From positions 868,001 through 932,000 of the forward strand of contig NC_015554.1 of assembly GCF_000213655.1 (NCBI RefSeq): a stretch of DNA of 64,000 nt, in the 5' to 3' direction. Below are positions 45,259 through 54,988 of the stretch, piece by piece. Position 1 is the stretch's first letter. Every line of letters starts with the position of its first letter. Both the position numbers and the translations under genes were made by a program. Under the pieces are notes generated by a model that was not told where the DNA came from, made no database searches, and saw only the letters and a list, made by a program, of their open reading frames with translations. The stretch is from Alteromonas naphthalenivorans (lineage in GTDB: Bacteria > Pseudomonadota > Gammaproteobacteria > Enterobacterales > Alteromonadaceae).

Positions 45259-46437
45259 ATGTCTCGTTCAACACCTATTTATTTAGATTACGCCGCTACC
45301 ACGCCTGTCGACCCAAAGGTTGCAGAAAAAATGGTGCAGTGCCTGACTATGGATGGCAATTTTGGCAACCCAGCTTCCCGTTCGTATCGTTTTGGTTGGA
45401 TGGCGGAAGAAGCGGTAGACGTCGCCCGTAATCAAATAAGTGATGCACTGAACTGCGACCCGCGAGAAATCGTATTCACCTCGGGTGCGACAGAATCAAA
45501 TAATTTGGCCATTAAAGGTGTAGCAGAAGGCTATGTGAATAACGTTAAACATATCATTACCGTTAATACCGAACACAAAGCTGTTTTAGATACGTGTGAA
45601 TACCTTGAAAAGCAAGGTTTTAAAGTGACTTACCTAGATGTGGATACGTCAGGTCTTGTTTCACTTTCACAGCTTGAAGCAGCAATAACTACCGACACCA
45701 TTTTAGTGTCAGTAATGCACGTGAATAACGAATTAGGTGTTGTTCAAGATATTAGCGCTATTGGTGAGCTTTGCCGTGCTAAGAACATCCTGTTTCACGT
45801 AGATGCGGCGCAGAGCGTGGGTAAGCTTCCCATTGACTTGCAAGCATTGCCAGTCGACTTGTTATCTATTTCAGCGCATAAAATTTATGGTCCGAAAGGC
45901 ATGGGCGCCTTATACGTTCGCCGTCGACCAAAAATCAATTTAGCTGCCCAAATTCATGGTGGCGGACACGAACGGGGTATGCGTTCAGGCACGTTGGCAA
46001 CACACCAGATTGTGGGGATGGGCGAAGCGATACACCTTGCCTATCAACAGTTAGAGAATGATACCGCCCACATTAGCAAGTTGAAAACCGCGTTGTGGGA
46101 AGGGCTAAGCCAGTTAGATGATATTTACCTTAATGGCCATGAAACTCAGCGAATAGCGAACATTTTAAATGTGAGTTTTGGTGGTGTGGATGGGGAAAGT
46201 ATGATGATGGCGATGAACGATATTGCGGTATCGTCTGGCTCTGCCTGCACATCGGCAAGTTTAGAACCCTCATACGTATTACGCGCCATTGGAAGAAGCA
46301 GTGAACTGGCTCACGCTGGAATACGTTTCAGTATAGGCAGGTTCACCACATTAGATGACATCACTTACGTCATCAATAAAGTGACAGATGTTGTTACCCG
46401 TTTGCGTGAGGCGACTGTATTGGCCGCAAGCCGATAG
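45259..46437 (+). CDS. iscS: cysteine desulfurase IscS, short C-terminus
   Basis: A 392-residue PLP enzyme, very similar to E. coli IscS ([59 protein letters not shown] with the PLP lysine, [12 protein letters not shown]). The sulfur-carrying Cys is in [21 protein letters not shown]. It removes sulfur from cysteine for clusters and tRNA thiolation. The protein ends at [15 protein letters not shown] and so lacks most of the final E. coli segment that ends SIEWAHH and is implicated in IscU binding. No iscU is encoded; sufB follows instead. Confidence 0.95.
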   Translation: MSRSTPIYLDYAATTPVDPKVAEKMVQCLTMDGNFGNPASRSYRFGWMAEEAVDVARNQISDALNCDPREIVFTSGATESNNLAIKGVAEGYVNNVKHIITVNTEHKAVLDTCEYLEKQGFKVTYLDVDTSGLVSLSQLEAAITTDTILVSVMHVNNELGVVQDISAIGELCRAKNILFHVDAAQSVGKLPIDLQALPVDLLSISAHKIYGPKGMGALYVRRRPKINLAAQIHGGGHERGMRSGTLATHQIVGMGEAIHLAYQQLENDTAHISKLKTALWEGLSQLDDIYLNGHETQRIANILNVSFGGVDGESMMMAMNDIAVSSGSACTSASLEPSYVLRAIGRSSELAHAGIRFSIGRFTTLDDITYVINKVTDVVTRLREATVLAASR

Positions 46438-46508
46438 CACATTTTATTGAACGTTATCGTAATTACCGATTGGTATGATATTTAATTTTTATTTAATTGG
46501 GCTGTTGA

Positions 46509-46541
46509 ATATTTGAGTGAAATACTCAGGTATTATATAAT
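46509..46541 (+). promoter_or_regulatory. sufB: sufB promoter with embedded IscR type 1-like site
   Basis: An IscR-like 25-mer (46509-46533: ATATTTGAGTGAAATACTCA then GGTAT) overlaps a promoter with TTGAGT (46513-46518), 17-bp spacing and a perfect TATAAT (46536-46541). Transcription would start near 46548, leaving a leader of about 150 nt before sufB. This gives the suf genes a separate IscR-controlled start from iscRS. Confidence 0.75.
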
Positions 46542-46547
46542 ACGGCT

Positions 46548-46700
46548 CCAAAATTTTAGGCTGTCTAGATATTCGATAGGAATATCGCAAATACGTTTTG
46601 GCAAATACGTAAGTAGCTAAAACGGCAACGTGACTTACTGGCAAGACCGAGAGGCCAGTAGTGAAGGCAGCGAACGCAGGCAAACAAGTGAGATCCCAAC
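46548..46700 (+). other. Structured leader of sufB
   Basis: The ~150-nt region before sufB contains dyads GATATTC, 5 nt, GAATATC (about 46566-46585) and TACTGGC, 10 nt, GCCAGTA, plus a direct repeat AAATACG. No small open frame with a good ribosome binding site is seen. It may carry a post-transcriptional control element; no known class is recognised. Confidence 0.4.
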
Positions 46701-48137
46701 ATGAGTGAACAGATCGAACAGGCGTTAGAAAGAAAGTACGATGCTGGATTTTATTCAGAGATCGAATCTGAGACTTTTGAAAGTGGCCTCGACGAGTCAG
46801 TAATTCGCCGTATTTCAGCAATGAAAAACGAACCAGAGTGGATGCTAGAATGGCGCTTAAAGGCGTATCATTCGTGGCTTGTAATGGAAGAGCCTGATTG
46901 GGCCCATGTCGACTACCCTAAAGTTGACTATCAAGCTATCTCTTATTATTCAGCGCCAAAGAGTATGAAAGATAAGCCTCAGTCACTTGATGAAGTTGAT
47001 CCTGAACTACTGCGTACCTACGAAAAGTTAGGTATTCCGTTGCATGAACAAGAGATGCTTGCGGGTGTTGCTGTGGATGCGGTATTTGACTCAGTTTCAG
47101 TGGTAACGACTTTTCGAAGCAAGTTAGAAGAGGCGGGCGTTATCTTTTGCCCTATCTCTGAAGCACTTGTGAAATACCCAGATTTAGTGAAAAAGTACAT
47201 CGGATCGGTAGTGCCGCGCACCGATAACTACTTTGCCGCACTAAACAGCGCCGTATTTACTGATGGGTCATTCGTTTATATTCCTAAAGGCACACGTTGC
47301 CCTATGGAGCTTTCTACGTATTTTCGTATAAACGAAATGAACACCGGTCAGTTTGAACGTACGTTAATCGTTGCCGAAGAAGGCAGCTATGTAAGCTACC
47401 TAGAAGGCTGTACTGCGCCTCAGCGTGATGAAAACCAATTACACGCTGCTGTGGTTGAATTGGTTGCTATGGATGATGCCACTATTAAGTACTCTACAGT
47501 ACAAAACTGGTACCCAGGTGACGAAAACGGTAAAGGCGGTATTTACAACTTCGTGACTAAGCGTGGTATTTGCCATAAAAACGCAAAAATTTCTTGGACT
47601 CAGGTTGAAACCGGTTCAGCGGTTACGTGGAAATATCCAAGCTGCGTGCTTAAAGGCGATAACAGTGTAGGTGAGTTTTACTCAGTGGCGTTAACCCGTG
47701 GTAGGCAGCAAGCCGACACCGGTACCAAAATGATTCACCTTGGTAAGAACACGCGCTCTACCATTATCTCTAAAGGTATTTCAGCAGGTAACAGTAACAA
47801 TGCGTATCGTGGATTAGTGCAGATGGGCCCTCGTGCCGATGGCGCGCGTAACTTCACAGAGTGTGACTCGCTGTTAATCGGCGATAAATGCGGCGCACAT
47901 ACGTTCCCATATATCGAAAGTAGAAATCCAAGTGCCATTGTTGAGCACGAAGCAACAACGTCGAAAGTAAGCGACGAGCAGTTGTTTTTGTGCCAGCAAC
48001 GTGGTTTAGACACAGAAAAATCCGTTTCCATGATTGTTAACGGTTTCTGTAAAGAAGTATTCAAAGAGCTGCCGATGGAATTTGCCGTAGAAGCCGGCAA
48101 GCTGCTCGAAATTAGTCTTGAAGGTTCAGTGGGGTAA
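46701..48137 (+). CDS. sufB: Fe-S cluster scaffold subunit SufB
   Basis: A 478-residue SufB. With SufC and SufD it forms the SufBC2D scaffold on which clusters are built using sulfur delivered by SufE. Conserved blocks are visible: [59 protein letters not shown], and the C-terminal [20 protein letters not shown] with [16 protein letters not shown]. The Cys in TECDSLL corresponds to the catalytic site region. sufC begins 3 nt after the stop. Confidence 0.97.
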   Translation: MSEQIEQALERKYDAGFYSEIESETFESGLDESVIRRISAMKNEPEWMLEWRLKAYHSWLVMEEPDWAHVDYPKVDYQAISYYSAPKSMKDKPQSLDEVDPELLRTYEKLGIPLHEQEMLAGVAVDAVFDSVSVVTTFRSKLEEAGVIFCPISEALVKYPDLVKKYIGSVVPRTDNYFAALNSAVFTDGSFVYIPKGTRCPMELSTYFRINEMNTGQFERTLIVAEEGSYVSYLEGCTAPQRDENQLHAAVVELVAMDDATIKYSTVQNWYPGDENGKGGIYNFVTKRGICHKNAKISWTQVETGSAVTWKYPSCVLKGDNSVGEFYSVALTRGRQQADTGTKMIHLGKNTRSTIISKGISAGNSNNAYRGLVQMGPRADGARNFTECDSLLIGDKCGAHTFPYIESRNPSAIVEHEATTSKVSDEQLFLCQQRGLDTEKSVSMIVNGFCKEVFKELPMEFAVEAGKLLEISLEGSVG

Positions 48138-48140
48138 TCA

Positions 48141-48902
48141 ATGCTTAGTATCAAGAATTTACATGCCAGCGTAGAAGAGAAAAACATCATTAAAGGGCTT
48201 AACCTAGAAGTTAAGCCAGGTGAAGTACACGCTATCATGGGCCCTAACGGTGCCGGAAAGAGTACCCTTGGTTATGTGCTTTCTGGCCGTGACGGCTATG
48301 AAGTTAGCGAAGGTGAAGTAACACTGAACGGTAAAGATTTACTCGATTTAGAAGTGGAAGAACGTGCCCGTGAAGGTTTGTTCTTGGCGTTTCAATATCC
48401 AGTAGAAATTCCAGGCGTAAGCAACATGGAATTCATGAAAGAGTCTGTCAACGCCATGCGTGAACAGCGCGGCGAAGACCCGCTTACTGCTGCAGAGTTT
48501 TTAAAGAAAGCGAAAGAAGCCTGCAAGCAAGTGCAATTGCCACTAGATTTCTTAAAACGTGGTGTTAACGAAGGCTTCTCTGGTGGTGAGAAAAAACGTA
48601 ACGAAATCATGCAAATGATTTTGTTAGAGCCAAAGCTTTGTATTCTTGATGAGTCTGATTCAGGTCTAGATGTTGATGCACTTCAAGTGGTTGCTGATGG
48701 TGTAAACAGCCAACGTGATGGTGAACGCAGCTTTATCGTAGTAACTCACTACCAGCGTTTGCTTGATTACATCAAACCTGACTTTGTACACATTCTTGCT
48801 GATGGCAAAATTGTGAAAAGTGGTGATGCATCTCTGGCACTAGAAGTAGAGAAAAGCGGTTATGCCTTCTTAGGTAAAGCCTACGAGGAGGCTGAAGCAT
48901 GA
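48141..48902 (+). CDS. sufC: Fe-S assembly ATPase SufC
   Basis: A 253-residue ABC-type ATPase. Walker A GPNGAGKST, Q-loop FLAFQYPVEIPGV, signature FSGGEKKRNEIMQM, Walker B LCILDESDSGLDVDAL and switch His (VVTHYQRLL) are all present. It powers conformational change of the SufB-SufD dimer. Length equals typical SufC (about 250). The stop overlaps the sufD start by 4 nt (ATGA), showing translational coupling. Confidence 0.97.
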   Translation: MLSIKNLHASVEEKNIIKGLNLEVKPGEVHAIMGPNGAGKSTLGYVLSGRDGYEVSEGEVTLNGKDLLDLEVEERAREGLFLAFQYPVEIPGVSNMEFMKESVNAMREQRGEDPLTAAEFLKKAKEACKQVQLPLDFLKRGVNEGFSGGEKKRNEIMQMILLEPKLCILDESDSGLDVDALQVVADGVNSQRDGERSFIVVTHYQRLLDYIKPDFVHILADGKIVKSGDASLALEVEKSGYAFLGKAYEEAEA

Positions 48903-50155
48903 GTCAATGGCTAGAACAGGTCATTGATGGGGCAGCGCTAGATGATTATCTGGCGCCCGTGCGTCAGCAGGCCTTAACACAATTAAAAAACGATGGTTGG
49001 CCGAAACGCCGCAACGAAAGCTGGATCAATACGCCACTTACGCCCGTTGAAAAGCGTAACGTTGCTATTGCTACTCAGGCTGACAGCGTACCTGTGCCAA
49101 ACATCGATAACCTAAACGCGTTAGATATCGTGTTTGTCGATGGTGTGTTAGTTACGCAAATTAACACGCTAGACGTGCCAGAAGGCATGGCAATTACATC
49201 GCTAAATGTTGACGATGCGGCTACACAGCAAGCCATTGCCAGTGTGTTCGGACAAGTGAAGCCAACACGCCATTTATTTGGTCGCGTTAACGATGCACTT
49301 TGTCAGCACGGTGTTTTCATTAATGTGGCAGATGGCGCAAAAGTAACCAAGCCTATTCGCATAGTGAATTTAGCGACTAAGAACGTGGATGCACATACTC
49401 GGGTATTGGTTAAGCTAGGTAACGCATCAAGCGCGGTTATCATTGAACAAGGTTCAGGTGATACCGATAGCCTTACCACCGCATTCGCAGAATACGATAT
49501 TGCTGACGATGCGCACTTAGAGCATTACCGCTTTGCTATGTTCACAGGCAGCGCCAAGCAACTTGGTGGTAGTCACTTTATGTTGCACGACCGCTCAACC
49601 TTAAATAGCACCCTAGTGGGCTATGGCAGTGAGTTGTCTCGTTTAGATGTAGATATGCATCATGCCGGTGAATTTGCTAACGCTAAAATGAACGCGATTT
49701 ATTTGTTGGCTGAAGGTGAGTTATTTGATTTACATTCAACCATTGAGCACGCCATGCCTAACGGCACCACAGAAGAAAATGCACGTGGGATTGTGGGTGA
49801 TAAAGCGCGCGCTGTGTTCAATGGCCGTATTCACATTCACCGTGACGCACAAAAGACCTTGGCAGAGCTTAACAACCGTAACTTATTGTTGTCTCGTCGC
49901 GGTGTTATCAACACCAAACCTGAACTTGAAATTTATGCTGACGACGTGCGCTGTGCTCACGGTGCAACAGTGGCAGAAATTGAAGGTGAAGCGCTTTATT
50001 ACATGCTGACTCGCGGCGTACCGCGCAGTAAAGCCTTAGTGATGTTGAACTTTGGTTTCATACAAGAGCTAATTAACGATATGCCAAATGCGGCTATCCG
50101 CGATTGGTTACTTCCTGTGCTAAGCGAGCGCTTTGCACACATGGAGGTTAAATGA
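48899..50155 (+). CDS. sufD: Fe-S cluster assembly protein SufD
   Basis: A 418-residue paralogue of SufB. The beta-helix core and C-terminal features are visible: NDALCQHGVFINV, ENARGIVGDKARAVFNGRIHI, RDAQKTLAELNNRNLLLS, NTKPELEIYADDVRCAHGATV (with the conserved Cys-Ala-His) and EGEALYYMLTRGVPRSKA. It partners SufB and SufC and has a role in iron entry. It overlaps both neighbours by 4 nt. Confidence 0.96.
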   Translation: MSQWLEQVIDGAALDDYLAPVRQQALTQLKNDGWPKRRNESWINTPLTPVEKRNVAIATQADSVPVPNIDNLNALDIVFVDGVLVTQINTLDVPEGMAITSLNVDDAATQQAIASVFGQVKPTRHLFGRVNDALCQHGVFINVADGAKVTKPIRIVNLATKNVDAHTRVLVKLGNASSAVIIEQGSGDTDSLTTAFAEYDIADDAHLEHYRFAMFTGSAKQLGGSHFMLHDRSTLNSTLVGYGSELSRLDVDMHHAGEFANAKMNAIYLLAEGELFDLHSTIEHAMPNGTTEENARGIVGDKARAVFNGRIHIHRDAQKTLAELNNRNLLLSRRGVINTKPELEIYADDVRCAHGATVAEIEGEALYYMLTRGVPRSKALVMLNFGFIQELINDMPNAAIRDWLLPVLSERFAHMEVK

Positions 50156-51369
50156 GCTTAGACGTTGCTGCGCTTCGCGCCCAGTTTCCAATCCTTGCTA
50201 AAACGGTAGATGGTAAGCCATTGGTTTACCTCGACAACGCGGCTACAACACAAAAGCCGCAAGCGGTGATTGATGCCATTGTCGATTTCTATACGAACAC
50301 CAATGCAAACGTGCATCGCGGCGCTCATCATTTATCTGATGAAGCAACCCGACGTTATGAAAATGCGCGCACGAGTGTAGCGGGCTTCATTAACGCCAAT
50401 GCGCGGGAAGAAGTGATTTGGACCAGCGGGACCACTGAAGCCATTAATATTGTGGCCAACGGGTTGGGGCAGTTGCTTCGCGAAGGCGACCAAGTCATGG
50501 TGACAGAACTAGAGCACCACGCGAACTTGGTTACGTGGCAGCAAGCGTGTCGACGTTCAGGCGCAACATTAAATATTGTGCCTGTGTTCGATAACGGCGA
50601 GCTCGATATCGACGCTTTCGATAGACTCTTAACACCTAGCACCAAAATGGTAGCGTTTCCGCATGTATCAAATGCATTAGGTACGGTTAACCCTATTAAA
50701 CTGCTAACGGAAAAAGCGAAAGCAGTAGGTGCATGGGTGTTAGTGGACGGCGCGCAGGGCATTGCTCACGGCGGCGTTGACGTACAAGACATAGGTTGCG
50801 ATTTTTACGCTTTCTCTGGGCACAAGCTATTCGGACCTACTGGTATTGGTGTTTTATGGGGCCGTAAATCGGTGCTAGAAGACTGGCCAGTATGGCAAAC
50901 CGGCGGTGAAATGATTAAAGACGTGTCTTATCATGAGGCCACATGGGGCGAATTACCGAATCGCTTAGAAGCGGGTACGCCTAATATTGCGGGCGCTATT
51001 GGTTTAGGTGCTGCTGTTGACTGGTTTAAAAATCTTGATATGGCCGCATTACATAACCATGAACAAGCACTATTAAGCTACGCCACTGAACAAGCACTTG
51101 CCTTTGAAGGTATGCGTTTAATTGGCACTGCGCCTAATAAAGTGGGTGTTTTAAGCTTTTTATTAGACGGTGCGCACCCTGGTGATGTTGGGTTTATTCT
51201 TGACAGGCAAGGCGTAGCAATAAGAACGGGCGATAACTGTGCTCAGCCGCTGATGAAGCGCTTTGGTATTCCAGGCACTGCTCGTGCATCGTTCTCAATT
51301 TACAACACGCTTGAAGAAGTGGACAGCTTATTTGCTGCACTTAAGAAAGCGAAAATGATGTTGGCCTAA
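50152..51369 (+). CDS. sufS: group II cysteine desulfurase SufS
   Basis: A 405-residue PLP enzyme (LVYLDNAATTQKPQAVIDAI, NVHRGAHHLSDEATRRYE, TSGTTEAINIVAN, FSGHKLFGPTGIGVLW with the PLP lysine, GGEMI). The catalytic Cys is in RTGDNCAQPLMKRFG, placed as in SufS/CsdA. It passes persulfide to SufE, encoded at the operon end. The operon thus carries two desulfurases (IscS and SufS). It starts inside the sufD stop (ATGA). Confidence 0.96.
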   Translation: MSLDVAALRAQFPILAKTVDGKPLVYLDNAATTQKPQAVIDAIVDFYTNTNANVHRGAHHLSDEATRRYENARTSVAGFINANAREEVIWTSGTTEAINIVANGLGQLLREGDQVMVTELEHHANLVTWQQACRRSGATLNIVPVFDNGELDIDAFDRLLTPSTKMVAFPHVSNALGTVNPIKLLTEKAKAVGAWVLVDGAQGIAHGGVDVQDIGCDFYAFSGHKLFGPTGIGVLWGRKSVLEDWPVWQTGGEMIKDVSYHEATWGELPNRLEAGTPNIAGAIGLGAAVDWFKNLDMAALHNHEQALLSYATEQALAFEGMRLIGTAPNKVGVLSFLLDGAHPGDVGFILDRQGVAIRTGDNCAQPLMKRFGIPGTARASFSIYNTLEEVDSLFAALKKAKMMLA

Positions 51370-51378
51370 GGAGGCACT

Positions 51379-51735
51379 ATGAGTGTTGAAACATTTGTTC
51401 CTAGCACAAAGCTTATTACCTTGAGCGACAGCGCCATTAAGCATTTTGAAAGCAAGCTTAAAGACAAGCCGGGTCAGTTAATTCGCTTGTCTACCCGTGT
51501 AAGTGGCTGTACCGGTTATGCATACGAACTTGATTTTGCTGATAGCGCGAAAGACGGCGACGAAATCGTAGAAATTTCACCAACCCTTCGTGTTGCGGTA
51601 TCAGAAGATGCTGCCGAGCTAGTACGTAGTACAGAAATTGACTACGTAACTGAAGGCGTGAACGGCATTATTAAGTACAACAACCCGAATGTGGTTGATG
51701 AGTGTGGTTGCGGCGAAAGCTTCAACGTTGGCTAA
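51379..51735 (+). CDS. sufA: A-type Fe-S carrier SufA
   Basis: A 118-residue A-type carrier (HesB/IscA/SufA). The three conserved Cys are visible: one in VSGCTGYAYEL and two in the C-terminal ECGCGESF. The central beta domain LITLSDSAIKHFESKL is typical. It carries a cluster or iron from the scaffold to apo-proteins. The ribosome binding site is AAGGAGG before ATG 51379. Unlike E. coli, where sufA is first, here it follows sufS. Confidence 0.92.
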   Translation: MSVETFVPSTKLITLSDSAIKHFESKLKDKPGQLIRLSTRVSGCTGYAYELDFADSAKDGDEIVEISPTLRVAVSEDAAELVRSTEIDYVTEGVNGIIKYNNPNVVDECGCGESFNVG

Positions 51736-51758
51736 CTGCAATATTAAGAAGTTATAGC

Positions 51759-52292
51759 ATGAAGCAGAAGATGGTGGTGACAGAACGAGAGTGTAAAGCA
51801 CGTCTTGTTCCCGCAGGAAACCCTGCAACCATACCAGAAGGTGAGTTTGTTACGATCACGCAAGATTTAGGCGGAAACTACACGGTTACGTGGCGTGGCA
51901 ATATGTACCGTATTGACGGCACCGATGCCGATGCAATTGGCCGTAAAGCCCAAGTACTTAACTTCGCTGAGCCCGAAGATGGCAAAGTGAGTGAACAGCA
52001 GGTGTGGGATGCGCTTGAAACTATCTTCGACCCTGAAATACCGATTAACTTAGTATCGCTAGGGCTTATCTATAAGGTTAACGTTAATCAAGATAGCGGC
52101 GAAGTTGATATTGATATGACGCTAACTGCGCCAGGTTGTGGCATGGGGCCGGTATTGGTAGGCGATGTTGAATATCGTGTAGCACTCGTTCCCTTCGTTA
52201 CGGCTGTAAATGTAGAGTTAGTATTTGACCCAGCGTGGTCAAGAGAAATGATGAGTGAAGAAGCGCAGCTAGAAGCGGGTCTTTTCTTTTAA
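51759..52292 (+). CDS. sufT: SufT-type Fe-S maturation protein (MIP18/DUF59)
   Basis: A protein of 177 residues. The open frame extends to 51702, overlapping sufA, but ATG 51759 (MKQKMVVTERECKARLVPAG) is the natural start. The N-terminal half is a SufT-specific region (TITQDLGGNYTVTW). The C-terminal half is a MIP18/DUF59 domain with ALETIFDPEIPINLVSLGLI and TLTAPGCGMGPVL containing the conserved Cys. SufT assists maturation of selected Fe-S proteins. It is absent from E. coli suf but common in other bacteria. Confidence 0.92.
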   Translation: MKQKMVVTERECKARLVPAGNPATIPEGEFVTITQDLGGNYTVTWRGNMYRIDGTDADAIGRKAQVLNFAEPEDGKVSEQQVWDALETIFDPEIPINLVSLGLIYKVNVNQDSGEVDIDMTLTAPGCGMGPVLVGDVEYRVALVPFVTAVNVELVFDPAWSREMMSEEAQLEAGLFF

Positions 52293-52308
52293 TAACACAG
52301 GATTATTC

Positions 52309-52719
52309 ATGGCATTACCCTCTACTGAAGAAATAATTGATGATTTAGCGTTTTTCGATGATTGGGAACAGCGCTATCAATATATTATCGATTTAGGTAA
52401 ATCTGTGCCTGGTTTGCCAGAAGACAAGCGCACGGCAGACAGACTGGTAAAAGGTTGCCAAAGCAGTGTGTGGCTGGTTGAATCTTACGACAATAACCTA
52501 ATTACCTTCGAAGTAGACAGTGACGCAGTGATTGTTCAAGGCTTATTAGCGTTAGTTTTGGCGGCTTATAATAATAAATCGCCGAAAGATATTCTTGAAT
52601 TTGATATTGATGGCTATTTCGAAGCGCTAGATTTAGAGCGCCATATTACGCCGACGCGTGGAAATGGTCTTCGTGCAATTGTGTCTAAAATTCAACATCT
52701 TGCTAAAGAAAACAGTTAG
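52309..52719 (+). CDS. sufE: sulfur acceptor protein SufE
   Basis: A 136-residue SufE. The sulfur-accepting C50 lies in LVKGCQSSVWL, matching C51 of E. coli SufE. Flanking blocks DWEQRYQYIIDLGKSVPGLP and TPTRGNGLRAI are typical. It takes persulfide from SufS and hands it to SufB. It is the last gene of the operon; no clear terminator follows within 200 nt. Confidence 0.96.
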   Translation: MALPSTEEIIDDLAFFDDWEQRYQYIIDLGKSVPGLPEDKRTADRLVKGCQSSVWLVESYDNNLITFEVDSDAVIVQGLLALVLAAYNNKSPKDILEFDIDGYFEALDLERHITPTRGNGLRAIVSKIQHLAKENS

Positions 52720-52857
52720 TTAGATAAAAATTGGGTGTAGGCGTTAGGTAAAGTTAAGTGTAATATGCGTCCATAACCAAGTGCGTCATAAACGCTGTCA
52801 TAATAGTGTCACCGTTATCACGTGTAGTAGAGCGCCATGGGGTGTTGAAATCGCCGC

Positions 52858-52886
52858 TGGTCAAGCCGTTAATAATTGCCTATAAT
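52858..52886 (+). promoter_or_regulatory. ndk: ndk promoter
   Basis: TGGTCA (52858-52863), 17-bp spacer, perfect TATAAT (52881-52886). The start would be near 52893 with a leader of about 40 nt. Four of six -35 bases match the consensus. Confidence 0.65.
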
Positions 52887-52931
52887 TCGCGGCCAAAAAT
52901 TCATAAGACTTAAATTTGTTTGGAGAAAACA

Positions 52932-53363
52932 ATGGCTCTAGAGCGTACTTTTTCGATTATCAAGCCTGATGCGGTAGCTAAAAACGTTATCGGTGCAATT
53001 TACAACCGTTTCGAATCTGCTGGTCTTCGCATCGTGGCATCTAAGATGATCCACATGAGCAAAGAACAGGCTGAAGGTTTCTACGCAGAACATAAAGAAC
53101 GTCCTTTTTTCGGCGCTCTAGTTGATTTCATGACATCTGGCCCAGTAATGGTTCAGGTTCTTGAAGGCGAAAACGCTGTTGTTAAAAATCGTGAAATCAT
53201 GGGTGCAACTAACCCAGCTGATGCTGCTGCTGGAACACTTCGTTCTGACTACGCTGCTTCAATTGATGAAAATGCATGTCACGGTTCTGATGCACCAGAA
53301 TCAGCTGCACGTGAAATTGCTTACTTCTTCTCTGAAGAAGAGATTTGTCCTCGTACGCGTTAA
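52932..53363 (+). CDS. ndk: nucleoside diphosphate kinase
   Basis: A 143-residue Ndk. It moves phosphate from ATP to nucleoside diphosphates through a phosphohistidine. The start is ATG 52932 after TTGGAGAAAACA; the frame is open 12 nt further but the protein begins [15 protein letters not shown]. The active-site His is in [21 protein letters not shown], with [15 protein letters not shown] and [14 protein letters not shown] also visible. It is a single-gene unit bounded by its own promoter and a strong terminator. The neighbouring rlmN-pilW-rodZ-ispG order is common after ndk. Confidence 0.97.
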   Translation: MALERTFSIIKPDAVAKNVIGAIYNRFESAGLRIVASKMIHMSKEQAEGFYAEHKERPFFGALVDFMTSGPVMVQVLEGENAVVKNREIMGATNPADAAAGTLRSDYAASIDENACHGSDAPESAAREIAYFFSEEEICPRTR

Positions 53364-53382
53364 TCGCAAACGACCGAATCTA

Positions 53383-53411
53383 AAAAAACGAGGCTTCGGC
53401 CTCGTTTTTTG
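53383..53411 (+). terminator. Intrinsic terminator after ndk
   Basis: AAAAAACGAGGC, loop TTCG, GCCTCGTTTTTT. A perfect stem with a stable tetraloop and T-run. Confidence 0.92.
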
Positions 53412-53845
53412 TTTCTGTAAGTCTATTTTTTCAGCTTTATCGTCCGGCCTCTAGTTTTGGCTAGCTTCGTCAAGAAGCCGCAACAATGTAGCAAGTTACA
53501 CCCTGTATTTAGTCTGTGGGTTACGCTTTTTCTACTTGAACAAGTATGGTAAAATCCGCGCAAATTTTGAACGGCTTTGGTCTATGACTTTTGACCGTTT
53601 TGGGCGTAACGTTTTTCTTAGCAGTATTGCTTCTGCTTACGTCCTACAAGTGAACGGCTTTTCACTACTTTTGCTTTAAGAGTAACTCGTTATCTAGAGG
53701 CTCTCGATAGAGGCTCATGAAGCTTTAGCTTTATAACCCAAGTAGATTTAGAGCAGCATGGATTCGAACCTCCTAATGTCCGTTCGCGTCATCATATTAG
53801 CAGTACAAGGCAATAGCCTTGAATAGGTAAAAGGGTCATCATTTT
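53412..53845 (+). other. Long upstream region of rlmN
   Basis: 434 bp without a gene. TGGTAAAAT at 53547-53555 is a plausible extended -10 and would give a leader of about 285 nt. The leader has several hairpin candidates: GTGAA/TTCAC near 53650, the repeated GAGGCTC around 53697-53720, and AAGGC, AATA, GCCTT near 53809-53822. A tRNA-like GGATTCGAACC string at about 53760 does not fold into a tRNA. No known riboswitch class is recognised. Confidence 0.45.
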
Positions 53846-54964
53846 ATGGCAAAGACAAATTTGTTAAATCTTAATCGCGAAGGCTTGCGTAATTTCTTCA
53901 AAGAAAAAGGAGAAAAACCATTTCGTGCCGATCAGGTAATGAAATGGATTTATCAGCAGGGCGAAAGCGATTTTGAGAAAATGAGCAACCTTAATAAAAA
54001 CCTGCGCGCTATGCTGATAGAGCACTGTGAAGTGAAAGCGCCAGAGATTGCCTATTTCCAAGAAGCTAGCGATGGCACCATTAAGTTTGCGTTAGCGCTT
54101 GAGGGCGGTCAGGAAGTGGAAACGGTATGGATCCCAGAAGCTGACCGTGCAACGCTGTGTGTATCGTCACAAGTAGGCTGCGCCCTTGAATGTACGTTCT
54201 GCTCTACCGCTCAACAAGGTTTTAACCGTAATTTGAGCGTGAGTGAAATTATAGGTCAAGTATGGCGTGTAGCCACTTTTCTTGGCTTATCAAAAGATAC
54301 CAGCAAACGTCCCATTACTAACGTAGTTATGATGGGCATGGGTGAGCCTTTGCTTAACCTTAAAAACGTGGTGCCAGCCATGAACATTATGTTAGATGAT
54401 TTTGGTTTTGGCCTTTCTAAGCGCCGCGTAACGTTAAGTACCTCAGGTGTTGTACCTGCACTTGATATGCTGGGCGATCAAATTGACGTGGCCTTGGCGA
54501 TTTCATTACATGCGCCAAATGACGAGCTGCGCAATGAAATTGTACCAGTGAATAAAAAATACAATATTGAAGCCTTTTTGGCTGGCGTACGCCGTTATCT
54601 TGAAAAATCGAAAGCTAATCAAGGTCGAGTGACGGTTGAATACGTTATGCTTTCACATATTAACGACAGCACCGACCAAGCGCATGAATTAGCGAAAGTA
54701 TTGAAAGATACACCGTGCAAAATAAACTTAATTCCATTTAACCCTTACCCGGGTTCACCGTACCTTTGTTCAAGTAATTCGCGTATCGATAGATTCTCAA
54801 AAGTTCTTATGGATTATGGGTTTACCACTGTTGTACGCAAAACACGAGGCGACGATATCGATGCGGCTTGTGGGCAATTAGTAGGTGATGTTGTAGACAG
54901 AACTAAGCGATTATTAAAAAAACAGGTGAAGGGCGAAGCGATTTCGGTAAAAATGGCCCAATAA
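53846..54964 (+). CDS. rlmN: dual 23S rRNA A2503/tRNA A37 C2-methyltransferase RlmN
   Basis: A 372-residue radical-SAM methyltransferase. The cluster motif CALECTFC (about residues 112-119) is present, with [13 protein letters not shown] before it. The conserved resolving Cys lies near the C-terminus in [16 protein letters not shown]. Other family blocks are [24 protein letters not shown] and [13 protein letters not shown]. It methylates C2 of adenosine in rRNA and tRNA. It heads the rlmN-pilW-rodZ-ispG cluster. Confidence 0.97.
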   Translation: MAKTNLLNLNREGLRNFFKEKGEKPFRADQVMKWIYQQGESDFEKMSNLNKNLRAMLIEHCEVKAPEIAYFQEASDGTIKFALALEGGQEVETVWIPEADRATLCVSSQVGCALECTFCSTAQQGFNRNLSVSEIIGQVWRVATFLGLSKDTSKRPITNVVMMGMGEPLLNLKNVVPAMNIMLDDFGFGLSKRRVTLSTSGVVPALDMLGDQIDVALAISLHAPNDELRNEIVPVNKKYNIEAFLAGVRRYLEKSKANQGRVTVEYVMLSHINDSTDQAHELAKVLKDTPCKINLIPFNPYPGSPYLCSSNSRIDRFSKVLMDYGFTTVVRKTRGDDIDAACGQLVGDVVDRTKRLLKKQVKGEAISVKMAQ

Positions 54965-54988
54965 TCATTAAGATATTAGGGTAATAAC

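Noticed and set aside
53755..53775. tRNA T-loop-like string (GGATTCGAACC on plus, GGTTCGAATCC on minus)
   Set aside because: The flanking bases do not complete a 5-bp T-stem, and no acceptor, D or anticodon arm can be built around it.
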